From positions 9,615,001 through 9,679,000 of the forward strand of contig CM044876.1 of the NCBI GenBank assembly GCA_024500155.1: a DNA stretch of 64,000 nt. The letters are read 5' to 3'. Numbering within the stretch: the first letter of the stretch is position 1; each line of letters begins with the position of its first letter. This DNA is from Chenopodium formosanum (Eukaryota > Streptophyta > Magnoliopsida > Caryophyllales > Amaranthaceae). Both the position numbers and the translations under genes were made by a program. This document shows, in pieces, positions 24,402 to 35,227 of this stretch. Under the pieces are notes generated by a model. The model was given only the letters and a program-made list of their open reading frames with translations. It did not search any database and was not told where the DNA came from.

Positions 24402-25490
24402 TTAAAAGATATCCAAAATCTCCAAGATGAAATTATTGCAGAGTGGACAGTTCCCCCTTTGAACAAAGAGCTCCCTCGAACATAACCTGCAAAACGTATG
24501 GCCACAAGGAATGAACGCTGCACCTTTATGCCTCACCATACACACACAACAAGAAAACTCTCCTTTTCCCACGTCCTGTACCTCTTCTTCAACCTCCACC
24601 TCTTCCTCTTCTTCCTCTTCCTCTTCTTCATCATCCAACCTGTATGTAGGCCCACTAATCCCAGCCTGTCGATCAGTCTCCTCCAACAAATCCATCAATG
24701 ACATTCGCAATGGCTGGTTTGCTGGAGGCCCAAGATTAGGGATTGCTCCTCCATCCTCATCATCGTCATCCTCATCCTCATCTCCATGAGGGGACACTTC
24801 TATTTCATCATTCTCATTCCTACTTCGATTACCCTCATCCAGCTCCCTTGACAGCCTCCTACGAGTCTGCTCCCTCTCAGCAGCCAAAGCCGCAGACAGC
24901 CTGAAACTACTGCCACCCCTAGGAGACCCACCACTATCAACCTCCCTCAAGGTCAGATCATCAGCTGGAACAGTATCAACTCTCCTAAGCGAACTGCTTC
25001 TAAGGGAGTTTCTATTCGCCATCACTTCACCTAACGATGATCTTGAGCTAGGAATCACGTCTGACTGTGGAACAGGCAAAGAAGATGTCCAATTCCGTGA
25101 ATTTGGATTCTGATTCTGACTAAAATTCTGATTCCTCTTAAGCTTAAGGCGATCTTTAAAAGACTTCCACGTCTTCTTTCCGTTAGGGGAGCCTCCACCA
25201 CTTCTAGGGGTAAGGGTCTCGTCGTTACGTATAACCTCAAGGAGGGTTCTGACAACTATGTTAGCTGGTGGTGGTGATTTCCTGTCACTATTAAGTACAG
25301 CACCCAGCGTGACGTTTGACACCCGTCTTGGGCTAGTAGTGCTATTAACTACAGAAGAATTATGGCTAAATTCGCGGTTAATTGCATCAGATAGATCGGC
25401 TGCAATGAAGGTGTCGCGAAGGGTGGAGTGGTGGGTCGTCAGTCTCCGAGAAGGAACAGCAGTAGCTACGCCACCACCGTCACTATCCAT
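24402..25490 (-). CDS. RING-HC finger protein, putative E3 ubiquitin ligase
   Basis: A single coding exon of 362 aa on the minus strand. The first 250 residues are low-complexity: Ser/Arg-rich blocks, the conserved-looking element NVTLGAVLNSD, and the basic KTWKSFKDRLKLKR. Two acidic runs follow; the second is over ten consecutive glutamates just before the RING. The RING occupies residues 314-351 with the C3HC4 pattern: Cys314, Cys317, Cys329, His331, Cys334, Cys337, Cys348 and Cys351 (CCVC...PCGHTFCRLC...CPLC). A C-terminal RING with this spacing normally recruits E2 enzymes. I recognise it as a plant RING family without a common name; the substrate is unknown. The opposite-strand frames in this interval come from the codon-repeat tracts. 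Confidence 0.85.
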   Translation of the reverse strand: MDSDGGGVATAVPSRRLTTHHSTLRDTFIAADLSDAINREFSHNSSVVNSTTSPRRVSNVTLGAVLNSDRKSPPPANIVVRTLLEVIRNDETLTPRSGGGSPNGKKTWKSFKDRLKLKRNQNFSQNQNPNSRNWTSSLPVPQSDVIPSSRSSLGEVMANRNSLRSSSLRRVDTVPADDLTLREVDSGGSPRGGSSFRLSAALAAEREQTRRRLSRELDEGNRSRNENDEIEVSPHGDEDEDDDDEDGGAIPNLGPPANQPLRMSLMDLLEETDRQAGISGPTYRLDDEEEEEEEEEEVEVEEEVQDVGKGEFSCCVCMVRHKGAAFIPCGHTFCRLCSRELFVQRGNCPLCNNFILEILDIF

Positions 25491-25495
25491 TCAAT

Positions 25496-26044
25496 CTGTA
25501 CTACACACATACAATTTTTCCCAACAAAACATACAATCAAAATTTCAATCATATTCTTGCATTGCAATCAATTGCATCTCATTTCAATCAAAATATGTCT
25601 CATTATAAGTAATTATGCAACATAATCATCATATTCAATGTTTATAATCATACATTTTGAAACAAAATAATAATAAATTAAAGAAAGACAGAAAAACAAG
25701 AAATTAAGAATGGGAAACTGCAAAGATTTGTCTTCATAGGAAATCGCGGTTTACATTTGTTTTTTCTGCTTTATATTATTGAGATTCACAATTCTGTTAC
25801 TACTAATAAACAAATTAGAAACTTCACATTTTCAAATTCTATAAAATTTTGTAAGTACATGAATTGAAGATATATAAAAACAAATAAAATGCTGGGTAAA
25901 TATTCTTATACAAATAGGACAAATTCGCCAGAAAAACAATTAAATTTATTAATAATAATTTCACAACATATAAAAAAAATCACAGAAATTTGAAAATAAA
26001 ATACAATTTTAGCTCAAATTAGCTTAAAAAAAAATAAAAACTCA
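25496..26044 (-). other. 5'-UTR intron of the RING gene
   Basis: On the minus strand a donor TTTG|GTGAGT lies at about 26044 and an acceptor TAGTACAG at about 25496, six bases before the ATG. The interval is AT-rich and non-coding. Upstream leader sequence continues to about 26640, with a second possible donor (TTTAG|GTATTC) near 26229. Confidence 0.5.
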
Positions 26045-26850
26045 CCAAATTTTTCATTGGTTAATTGCAGAAAATTAGCTGATAATGTAACTCAGATAAA
26101 AGATGAACAAATTGTAGAAGAACAAAAGATCATCCAGCAAAAAGAAAATCAAAAAATGAATTTTCTTTTGATGAAATTGAAAAGAGCAACAGTAACGAAA
26201 AGAGAGGAGAGAGAAAATGTATGAATACCTAAATTTGTCCGTTATTTTGGATATTACCGCTTCAGATCTGACCCTATTTTTGGGCAGCTTCAATGGCGCC
26301 CAATTTCTGAATTTTTGGAAAATAAAAATAAAATTGCAAAAAAGAAAAAAAGGATAAAAAAATTCCTCAAAAAAAGGAAAATTAAAAGGGGAAATTAAAA
26401 TTGATAGGAAGATAATAATGGAGTTTTTTTTTTTAATTTTTTTGGGAAAAATCTATGTTGTTAATATTTGTCTTTTGGGTATCTATTTTTGACTTTTGTT
26501 TAGGATTTGTTTTTAATTTTATAAAAATTAAAAAATGAAAATAATAATGGGATGTTATCTGAAAATGTGTGCTCCGAAGTTGTGAAGAGATTTTAGGAGT
26601 GGAGTTTTGGGGGTGGATGATTGAGGAGAGAGAAAATTAAAAATAAAGAGGAGCGAGTCTTTTGCATTTTGTAAGCTTAAAAGGGTCTCCGATTCCCTTC
26701 TTTTTGCGCGACATGTCTTTTTGGTAACGATTATGTTGACGTCTTTTGTGTATACGGAATACTTGATAACATGATGTGCATATGATCTTGTATACGGAGT
26801 ACGAGTACTTCATATCTATATCTTACTTATATATTAGTAAAAGGAGTGCA
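26045..26850. other. RING-gene leader, promoter and intergenic DNA
   Basis: Contains the presumed leader (up to about 26300) and AT-rich promoter DNA. A 72-codon minus-strand frame starting at 26293 would be an upstream ORF only if transcription starts above it; I see no sign it is conserved. Confidence 0.35.
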
Positions 26851-26852
26851 TC

Positions 26853-27165
26853 TAGGCGCATAACACCTACTTTGTATATGTTTAGCATGCATATATGAGG
26901 GTAGTATAGGGTTTTTTTTATATTTTTTTATTTGATATTTTTCTACAGTGGTACATTTTTGTGTGTTATAATGTACCATTAAGGTATTAATTGTATTAAT
27001 AGTACTTCAATTGTACTATTATACATGTGGTGGTACTTTTTGTTATCTTATGTCGTTGATTATTTTCTCCTAAAATACCTACCACCTATCACTTATTAGG
27101 TTGTAGTGGTACATTTTGTCATCTTATATATTTCTAAAACATATAGGTGCTATGCGCCAATACTT
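26853..27165. repeat. Inverted-repeat element, class unresolved
   Basis: The left arm CTAGGCGCATAACACCTAC and right arm ATAGGTGCTATGCGCC are inverted copies about 280 bp apart. GTGGTAC words recur between them. It is probably a MITE or Helitron fragment; target duplications are not clear. Confidence 0.45.
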
Positions 27166-27288
27166 AACCTTAAAAAGCGTTCCTAAAAACGTTTTTGTGC
27201 CACGTGGCACTCTTGCTATGTCATCTCTCAACTATGACGTCTATGAGCATATTTTAATAAAAATGGTCTATCATGAGATTTGAACTCA

Positions 27289-27485
27289 GGGCCTATTCAT
27301 ATTTACTTAATTTCAGCTCAGTGCAGCTCCAATCAATTCAGTTCAGTTCAGCTCCTAATTTCCTTCTCTCATAAAATATTCATTTCAGCTCAATTCAGTT
27401 CAGTTCAGCTCCAATCAGTTCAGTTCAGCTCCAATCAGTTCAGTTCAGTTCAGCTCAGCTCAATTAAGTAAATGTGAACAGGCCC
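27289..27485 (+). mobile_element. Tourist-like MITE of the TTCAG family
   Basis: It begins GGGCCTATTCATATTTACTT and ends GTGAACAGGCCC, with many TTCAGTTCAGCTCC repeats inside. The flanks TCA/TCC are an imperfect duplication. A 63-codon open frame that overlaps it is only the repeat translated. Confidence 0.75.
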
Positions 27486-27689
27486 TCCAACCATAAAAAT
27501 ATGCATTAGATGTCTTATCATCTCATCTATATATTAATCATATTTTTATACTTGACTCATAATTATATAAGTACTAAGTTAGATCACGTGTCATGCACGG
27601 TGATCTACAATTGTATATAGTTATAGATTATTGAATGAGAATTATTTTAATCATAAATTACTCTAGATAAATTAGTCGAGGAATAATAA

Positions 27690-27831
27690 GGGTTTGTTCA
27701 CATTTACTGAACTGATCTGAATTGATTGGAGCTGAAATAAACTGAACTAAACTAAACTGAACTGAGCTGAAAGAGCTGAAATAAATATTTTATGAGAGAA
27801 GAAAATTAGGAGCTGAACTGAACTGAACTGA
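27690..27831 (-). mobile_element. Truncated Tourist-like MITE inside the Helitron
   Basis: Starts after TAA with GGGTTTGTTCACATTTACTG and contains CTGAACTGAACTGAA repeats, but the right GGCCC terminus is missing. Confidence 0.6.
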
Positions 27832-27881
27832 AATTAATAATTACTATATGGTCAACTGGAATATGTATTAAAAAAAAAATA

Positions 27882-28144
27882 CTTCCTCCGTTATTTTATT
27901 ATGGCACCATAAGAGATTGGCACAAATTTTTTGGTAGTGAAAAAAAGGATGAGAGAGAAAGGTAGAAATACAAAGTTGCCCATGTGATTGTATATACAAA
28001 ATAAAAAGTAAGTGTTGAAAAGTAAGGGTATATTAGGTATTAATAGTGTGAACATAAATATTTCTTTTCCAAAAATGGATATGGTGCAATATTTGTGAAA
28101 CTTTCTTAAAAGGCAAGTGGTGCAATATTAAAAAACGGAGGTTG
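27882..28144 (+). mobile_element. Stowaway-type MITE inside the Helitron
   Basis: Begins CTTCCTCCGTTATTTTATTA and ends AAAAAACGGAGGTTG, with TA on both sides (27880-27881, 28145-28146). Subterminal GGCACCAT and GGTGCAATAT are inverted. 263 bp, no coding. Confidence 0.8.
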
Positions 28145-28277
28145 TATTTTTTTTTTTAAATGATTTGTTTCCTTAATTAATAGAATTATTTTTTGAAAAA
28201 AAAAATAAATAAATAAGGACACACTAGGAGATGACACACGTCATTTCTGGTGTGTCTTTTAGTATATATATTATTGA

Positions 28278-29160
28278 TATGGATTGGATGAAGATATGCA
28301 CATTTAATAACTGCAATTCTAAAAAACAAAAAAATTGATCCTATTATTTGCTGATTATGATCATCAAGATAATACATACAAGCAAGAAAAATTAACTAAT
28401 TGTTATAAATTTTAGTTATTTTAATTATTTTGATAATAATTATGTCTTTATTTTCATTATATTATAAATTATATACAAAGGATATGTCTATATAATTTTT
28501 TTACAAAAACATGTTTATATAATTAGTCAATAGTTGTTTAATAAATAATTTATTTAAAGGTTTAATGAGAAACTATTATAAATTATAAACAAATAATGAA
28601 TAAATAAATAATAAAGAATGAACATATTTATTCAATTACAAGTTTTAAAATATAACCCGGAGTATCACCCAAGCTACACACTAGTTACTTGATTATATGT
28701 CAGTAGCTTAAAATAAAAGGAGCGTATTCAATTTGACCTGAATTTACTATGTACAGTACTATATTTTTGTATATGATTCGATTTGATTGTTTGATTTAAC
28801 TAAACTTTGATCTTATATTGTACCAAAAGGATATTGATAACCAACCCGTGTTAGTATAACTAGAGGTTCTAGTTCAATAAGGTCTTCTCTGAATATTAAT
28901 TATTACAAAATCACTTGTGATACTAAACATTTAATTATTGAAACAAACATTTAATGATGAATATCCATCTTGATCTCCACAATTAATGAGCAAGAAAGGT
29001 CTGAGATATTTATAGAAAGTAGAGTAAAACCAGTGAAACAGTCTACTACATGGACACATGGTTATGTACTTGAAGTGAAGGAGAACATAAATGTTGTTAC
29101 ACTGTTTGTTGAATTACATTTAAAGCCATTTACATTAAAAACCGAGGAAATATGGAAATA
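28278..29160. other. Intergenic, no gene seen
   Basis: AT-rich. A 63-codon plus frame at 28970-29161 has no family resemblance. Confidence 0.5.
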
Positions 29161-29359
29161 GGGTATAGCTCAAGTGGTTAGAGTTCGCCTTCCAATTCTA
29201 GGAGATCTTGGGATCGGTTCTCATTATCCGCCCTCGTGGCTCTCAAGGAAATATGAATTGATGGTGGGCAATGACATACGCATTCCTTAGGGAATAAAGG
29301 GTTGCATCACCATTTGCTTACATAAATCCGGCCACCAATGCAAATTTCCTTAAAAAAAA
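29161..29359 (+). mobile_element. tRNA-derived SINE with A tail
   Basis: The head reads GGTATAGCTCAAGTGGTTAG (tRNA-like A box) and, about 40 bases on, GGGATCGGTTCTC (B box). A unique body and an eight-base A tail follow. GGGTAT occurs at both edges and may be a short target duplication. The spacing would fit a tRNA gene, but the arms do not fold into a cloverleaf and the 200-bp body indicates a SINE. Confidence 0.7.
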
Positions 29360-29491
29360 GGGTATTAGTATGTCATGTAGTATTTTAACCTTAATTTTTT
29401 ATAAATATATATAAACCATAAATCAAATGTGTCCAAACATCTTTACATCGTTAAAAAACAATATCCTTTTTAATGAAGTAACATACACTTA

Positions 29492-29668
29492 GGGCCCGTT
29501 CACATTTACTTAATTTTAGTTCAGTTCAGTTCATTTCAGCTCCAATCAGTTCAGTTCAGTTCAACTCCTAATTCCCTTTTCTCATAAATTATTCAATTTA
29601 GCTCAGTTCAGTTCAATTCAGTTCAGCTCCAATTAGTTCAGTTCAATTCATTAAATGTGAACAGGCCC
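29492..29668 (+). mobile_element. Tourist-like MITE next to the GASA copy 1 TATA box
   Basis: Begins GGGCCCGTTCACATTTACTT after TTA and ends GTGAACAGGCCC; the right flank TGA is one base off. Its end is 23 bases before the TATA box of the downstream GASA copy, so it is part of that gene's promoter as it now stands. Confidence 0.75.
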
Positions 29669-29691
29669 TGAAATTTGTTAAACTTTTCTCT

Positions 29692-29700
29692 TATAAATAA
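29692..29700 (+). promoter_or_regulatory. TATA box of GASA copy 1
   Basis: TATAAATAA, about 80-90 bases before the ATG at 29781. Confidence 0.6.
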
Positions 29701-29780
29701 CTCTACTTTTGTGACCACAAATCTAAGTACAATTCTAATTGATGTCATTTAGAGCCAGACATAAAAACATAAGAGCATCA

Positions 29781-30474
29781 ATGGCTTCTTCCTCCTCTTT
29801 GTTTCATTCATTTGTGCTTTTGCTCCTCCTTTTCTCCTTATTAATCCAAATTGAAGTTTCAATTGTAAGTCCTACATTTTTTTTATAAGCATTCATCATT
29901 TAATTTATTAGTCAATTGGTCATGGGATTTGTTCATGTGTTTTATAAATGCCTTTTGCTAGCAAAGTTATTGCTAACCCATTATACATTTTTTTTAATCA
30001 AGCTGGTGGAGAAGGATCAGTGAAACCAAAAGGTACACATAAATATAATCCTTTGAACTTTACCTTGAATCTCCTTGAATTATACTCCGTAATTGTTTCG
30101 TTTCTAAGAGCAAGATTGGAACTACGGAGTAACATTGTAACAACCATGCATGCATGCATGTGTATTATTTCGAGATTGATTATAACATTAATTAATCTCA
30201 ATCTCAATAGAGTAGAATTGTGTCATATTCTTAATTATCATTTATCATACATTTTAATTACCATGTTTCGTTTTTGGATGTTGTTTTTGTAGATTGTCCA
30301 TGGGCTTGTAACGCTAGGTGTTCAAAAACGGAGCATCGAAAGCCATGCTTGATGTATTGCAACGAATGCTGCCTAAAATGCCATTGTGTACCCTCAGGAA
30401 CATATGGTCGGAGAGAGGAATGTCCTTGCTATGATCAGTGGAAAACTAAGAGAGGATCCCCTAAGTGCCCTTAG
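29781..30474 (+). pseudogene. GASA/snakin cysteine-rich peptide, copy 1, splice-site lesion
   Basis: Three exons match the intact copy at 32307: 29781-29864 (signal peptide, leucine-rich), 30002 or 30003 to 30032, and 30293-30474. The last exon encodes the complete GASA domain with all twelve cysteines (motifs CNARC, HRKPC, CNECCLKCHC, VPSGTYG, CPCY, PKCP). Compared with copy 2, whose intron 1 ends TAG|GCTGG, this copy has CAA|GCTGG. The acceptor AG is lost and the nearest AG is one base later. Using it shifts the frame and meets a stop in seven codons. The gene may therefore be inactive, or rely on rare non-canonical splicing. The GASA family comprises gibberellin-responsive secreted peptides, some antimicrobial. 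I read this as a recent tandem duplicate that is decaying. Confidence 0.7.
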
Positions 30475-31668
30475 AAGAACTAAGACCATTTAAGATGCTT
30501 TCAAAATTTGTCAATTTCTCCTTAATTTGTTGGTGTTTGTTTGCCTAGAGGAGACAATAAATTTGAGCAGTTATATTTGCTGATTCAAATTGAAACAATA
30601 TTCGTTCTTGTTTGTTTTTCACCCGATGATTAGATTCATATCATTAAATATCACGAAAAATTCATGAGTTTACATGCAAAACATCACAAGTCGAACTTGA
30701 AAATTAGGAAACATGGTTTTGCCCCTAGAATCAATTTTATATCTATTGAAAAGGATGATATTAAATTTACCGTTCGTTATTATTTGATAAAATAAAATGT
30801 GAATGCATTAAAGAGGTCATAGAATTTATAGTCTTGCAGAGTTGTACACTTTGTGACTTTATGGTTGCAAGTTCAAACTTCAAACGCCACCATCTACATA
30901 TGTTTAGGAGGATTCCTTTACCCACACTCTCCATTCTCAAGCGTTGATCAACGGTCTTTTGTCTTACAATGATATAAGGTCCAAAAACTTGCCTTTACCG
31001 TACCAAACATGCTCTTAAATGTTTGCTTTCCATTCTATTTCTATTGTACGTAACAAACACCGCTTTATATATATATATTTTTTGATGTGTAAAGAGAGCC
31101 ATGGGGGCAAATCATAGTGACAGATTTTGATCATATATAGGTTTTGAATACCAACCCTCAAAATTTAACCAATTAAGCTAGTTTCTACGCCAAATACCCC
31201 TAAAGTTGTTACTGAATTGAAAGTTTAATTTATATTTTGGACACCAAACTAAGTGATCACAACAATCACAAGTAGCTGACATATAACTTAGCTTTTATGT
31301 GATTCTTGGGTCCATAAGACCATAAAAATATAAAATACATATCACCTTTTATATGTGACTGACTATACCATGTAGCCTACAATCACGAGGGATACTTTGT
31401 TAGTGTTATATATATAGAGGCTACTCGGTCACTGTTAAAGAAGTTACTTCATTAGTATTAAAGGAGTTACCCACTCAATGTTATGGGGGTTACTTGGTCA
31501 GTGTTATAGGGCTTACGTGCACAAAACGCTTTGTAAAATATTATTTTCTCATGTAAAAAAACTAAAAAAAGTATTAAGGCCCCGTTCACTTCATCTTATT
31601 TTTGCTGAACTAAAATTATTTTTACTGAACTAAATTTTTTTTTATTGAACTGAAATTATTTTTACTTA
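30475..31668. other. Intergenic between the GASA copies
   Basis: AT-rich. Around 31410-31510 a block of GTTACTTGGTCAGTGTTA-like words repeats imperfectly. At about 31579-31668 a partial relative of the Tourist-like MITE is visible (GGCCCCGTTCACTTCATCTT then CTGAACTAAA repeats). No gene supported. Confidence 0.45.
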
Positions 31669-31883
31669 GGGCTTGTTCACATTTACTTAATTTCAGTTCA
31701 GTTCAGTAATTCAGTTTAGTTCAGCTCCAATCAGTTCAGTTCAGTTCAGCTCCTAATTTCCTTCTCTCATAAAATATTCATTTTAGCTCAATTCAGTTCA
31801 ATTCAGCTTCGATCAATTCAGTTCAGTTTAGTTTAGCTCTAATCGGTTCAGTTCAACTCAGTTCAGTAAATGTGAACAGACCC
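31669..31883 (+). mobile_element. Tourist-like MITE with TTA duplication
   Basis: Begins GGGCTTGTTCACATTTACTT and ends GTGAACAGACCC; TTA is duplicated (31666-31668, 31884-31886). The interior is TTCAGTTCAG-rich. Confidence 0.8.
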
Positions 31884-32195
31884 TTAATATTATATTTTTA
31901 AGGTGAAGTGGGCCTAAGATGAACATTTAATATTTGTTATCACAAAAATTATTACATATCTACAAATCTATCTTTTCCATATTCCACATTTTATTCATTA
32001 GGGAAGAAATATGCATAATTGATTTCATTTGATACAACCACCTAAGCTAGAATGAGTTGGAATGAAAAAATAAATCCCAAATTTCCAAACTGGTGGAACA
32101 TAACCATATATAAAAATATTGTTTCCATCATTATTTTGTACCAAAATGATCTCAAACATTGTACATGAATTGATCCAAAGGGTAAGTGACATCTC

Positions 32196-32203
32196 TATAT
32201 AAG
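32196..32203 (+). promoter_or_regulatory. TATA box of GASA copy 2
   Basis: TATATAAG about 105 bases before the ATG at 32307. Confidence 0.6.
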
Positions 32204-32306
32204 GGGCACTTAATAACATGATAATACATAATTAATCACCAATATTTTTTATTTTTTTTTCACCATTCATTCAAAAACACACACAAATAGTTGAAGTTTT
32301 ACAAGT

Positions 32307-32619
32307 ATGGCTGTTGTCAAGTTTTTGCTGCTCCTGTTTGTGTCAATGATAATTATTGAAGTTTCGATGGTAAGTTTCTGACATCTCTACCTACGTTTAC
32401 TCTATCTCTATATGTGTTATATGTATTCATACAATTTTATCCAATTCAAATTAATCTAATTTTTCTTTCACTTTGTATTCATGTAATTCGTCATTTTTAA
32501 TTAGGCTGGTGGTGAAGGTTCTGTGAAAATAGAAGGTATGTGGCGCTTTTTTCCCTCAATTTTTTTTAAAAATTTTTTATAAATTGAAAATTGTAAGGTT
32601 CCAAGGTTTCGCCTAGTGT

Positions 32620-32658
<39 letters not shown>

Positions 32659-32921
32659 GTAACACCACACCATCCACGTTATGCAACAAGGCAAAAGAAT
32701 TATTCATTTCGCGCATAATCGGGTGTTTCAAATTTGCAGATTGTCCGGCAGCATGTGATTACCGATGCTCAGCAACTCACCATAGGAAGCCTTGTCTATT
32801 TTTTTGCAACAAGTGCTGTGATAAATGTTTGTGCGTACCATCAGGCACTTATGGGAACAGAGGAGAATGTCCATGCTATAATAATTGGAAAACAAAGGAA
32901 GGAAAGCCCAAGTGTCCTTGA
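32307..32921 (+). CDS. GASA/snakin family secreted cysteine-rich peptide, copy 2 (intact)
   Basis: Exons: 32307-32369, 32505-32535 and 32740-32921; GT-AG and in phase; 91 aa. Residues 1-21 or so form a signal peptide (MAVVKFLLLLFVSMIIIEVS). A short linker AGGEGSVKIE follows. The C-terminal 60 residues are a GASA domain with twelve cysteines, including CDYRC, HRKPC, CNKCCDKCLC, VPSGTYGNRGECPCY and a final KCP. Family members are small secreted peptides regulated by gibberellin and other hormones, acting in growth, redox control or defence. A 39-base T-run lies in intron 2 (around 32618-32656). The domain is firm; the specific role is unknown. Confidence 0.88.
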
Positions 32922-33188
32922 TTAACTTGTACTACTACTAGTCTTATTGCTATGGTCATGATTTATATTGTGTTGTAGACTTGTAGTATTGTAACGATTC
33001 AATTCCCTAATTAGATAGAGGATTAATACTTTTTGAGGTATGATGATTATTGCTATATTATGCAATGAACAATAAATAGACAAATGATTTCACTCCATTT
33101 GAGTATACTCCTTTTTGGTCATCACTTGCTAATTGCTATCTAATCAATTTCAAATTTTCAATAGCTATAAAAAAAATTGTACCTATTA
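32922..33188 (+). other. 3' flank of GASA copy 2
   Basis: Non-coding. Transcript end not determined. Confidence 0.35.
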
Positions 33189-33387
33189 CTCCATCTGTCT
33201 CGTTTCAATGATTACATTTTGACTTTGGTAGTCAACATTTTTGAACTTCTATTTTAGCAGCATATTTTTAAAAAGAACAAAACCATATCATATGGGATGT
33301 AATTGGATTCATCTTGAAAATCAAAGTCATTTAAAAAAAAAAAAATTAGATGTCGTATGACTTTTCATTTATGAATACATCTTTATT

Positions 33388-33426
<39 letters not shown>

Positions 33427-33595
33427 ATGATAAAAAATGTGCATTGGAGATAAACAAACAGAATGTTTAAAACTATTTTAGATCTTCCCTTCTAATTTGA
33501 GGACCAATCATATTCGTCCATTGCTTTGACCACAAAACTTCTCTTCGTTTGACAAAGTCAAAATACATTAATTTGATCAATAGGATATTTCCTCT
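33189..33595. mobile_element. Diverged Stowaway-like MITE with a poly-A insertion
   Basis: The left end is typical (CTCCATCTGTCTCGTTTCAA after TA). The right arm is only partly recognisable (CAAAGTCAAAATACATTAAT near 33555). A roughly 36-base A-run lies at 33389-33425. Confidence 0.4.
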
Positions 33596-34029
33596 ATTTT
33601 TGTTATCACAAACTTAGGGATTTCACGCTTGTAAATGCTCATTTTATAACACTAATACGAAGTACTTTAAATTTTATGTAGTAAAATCTATACGCAATCT
33701 AACAAGATCTCACATAATTAATTTTTTTGATGCATAAATTACAAAAGGTGAACATGTGACCAAAGAAGTCAGTAGTTTTTACATTTTTAGCGTTCCCTTT
33801 GTTGTGCAGAGTTTGAAATTCATGTACTTGCTCAATAAAATATAATTTAAATACTTGCTTAATTTCTCCATGTACGGAGTTTTAGGAGAAATTGATAAAA
33901 GTAATTAAATATAAAGGTAGTGGGGTGAGTGGAAAGTAGTTGAGAGAATTGGAGCAGAGAGAATATGAAATTAATAAAATATGATTTATGTTGAATCCAC
34001 TAGTTGAGAGAAATGAATTAATTATTGTA

Positions 34030-34956
34030 GGGAAATTCTCGATGTTCTCTTAAGGTTTTTATTTTTCTCAATGGTGGACAGCAAAAAAAACTAGATTATC
34101 TTTGGTAATCACCTATTTGTATTACTACTTCAATGGTGACATAAATGAGATTCATCTACAACTATAAGCCTAACTATAGTTAACAAAAGGTTAATTGACT
34201 AATATACCCTTGAAAAATCAGATTTTACTTTATTTTTTTAACGATTAAATTATATATAAAAAAAAACCCACCACCTATTCTTTCCCCACCTCAGGCAACC
34301 CCAGCCACCACCCACGCCCAACCTCGATCCCCCCTCCCTCGGCAACGGCCACAACAAGAACCCTCGGCGTCGGCGTCGCACGAACCATTAACCTCTCTCC
34401 CTACCCCACAAAAGTCTAAACCCTCAAAAACCATCACTGACCTTCGAAAAATCCCAACCGAAACCCTAGCGATGGCGGGGGAGAGCCGGTTAAGGTTTTG
34501 CAAAGGTGGATTGATGGTTTTAGGGGGTTTTGCGGGGGAGGGAGAAGGGTTTTCTGGTAAGAAGTTGGGTGGTCGACGAAAGAGAGATGCAATAGGGGAG
34601 GGGAGTTCAGCGAAAGGAAGATGCAATAGGGGAGGGGAGTTCAGCGGAATGGAGATGCGATAAGGGGAGGGGAGATCGGGGAAGCGCCGACACCGAGAAG
34701 GAGTGTCTGGGCGCGCCAGCGCTGGAGTGGGTGAACGGCGGGGGTGGCTGGGCTTTTGGGGATGGGGTGTTTATTTTATTATATAAAACATATAAAAAAA
34801 AAAAAATCTTACCCTAGTAAAAGTTTTAACCAAAATAAATCATTAATGTTATAATTAACCAATTCTAATAATTAGTGATCTCCAAGGATAATTGTATTTT
34901 TTGCTGTTTACCAATGAAAAACATAAAAACCTTAAGAGCACCATTGAGAATTTCTC
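34030..34956. mobile_element. Mutator-like element with long TIRs and GC-rich gene-like interior (Pack-MULE candidate)
   Basis: A perfect 9-bp target duplication ATTATTGTA flanks it (34021-34029, 34957-34965). Terminal inverted repeats of about 80 bp start GGGAAATTCTCGATGTTCTC and, inverted, GAGAAATTCTCAATGGTGCT. These are Mutator-like hallmarks. There is no transposase. The middle (about 34265-34750) is strikingly GC-rich for this window, with open frames on both strands (34291-34626 minus, 34472-34663 plus) and the start context CTAGCGATGGCGGGGGAGAG. That composition suggests a captured gene fragment, as in Pack-MULEs, but I cannot name the donor gene. Confidence 0.85.
34586..34675 (+). repeat. 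Tandem repeat inside the MULE
   Basis: About three units of 30-34 bp beginning GATGCAATAGGGGAGGGGAG (third unit changed to GATGCGATAAGGGGAGGGGA). Confidence 0.7.
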
Positions 34957-35227
34957 ATTATTGTAAAAACTTTTCAAATAAGGAAATAAAGCAAAGTATT
35001 TAAAAACGATTGAAAATGAAAAGTGAAATAAGTATTTAAAAGCGGATGAAGTATATAATCAATAAAAAAATAGTCAAAGTTATTAATATTATGAAATTTT
35101 TTTAAAACTGACAATAAAAAAGTAAAAATAAAAACATCTTTTATTTTTTATTTATTATATTTTCTGTTTTCAGTTTTTGTTCTAGAAAAATCCAAAACTG
35201 AAAAAAAAACGATGCCAAACAAACTTA

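Larger units (their letters stand above)
27576..28277 (-). mobile_element. Non-autonomous Helitron, minus strand, carrying two MITEs
   Basis: Read on the minus strand it starts A|TCAATAATATATATACTAAAAG, nearly the same as the Helitron at 38252, then ACACACCAGAAATGAC. The other end has the hairpin remnant CCGTGCATGACACG and a degenerate terminus ACTTAG (CTAG mutated to TTAG). Inside lie a truncated Tourist-like MITE and a Stowaway MITE. Confidence 0.65.

Noticed and set aside
24498..24789. Plus-strand frames rich in Ser or Phe/Leu opposite the RING gene
   Set aside because: They are translations of the poly-Glu codon tract of the minus-strand RING gene in other frames.
27280..27471. 63-codon frame with repeated SVQFSS-like residues
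   Set aside because: It is a translation of the TTCAG repeats of a Tourist-like MITE.
29161..29240. Possible tRNA gene
   Set aside because: A and B boxes are present, but no cloverleaf or acceptor stem forms and the sequence continues into a SINE body and A tail.
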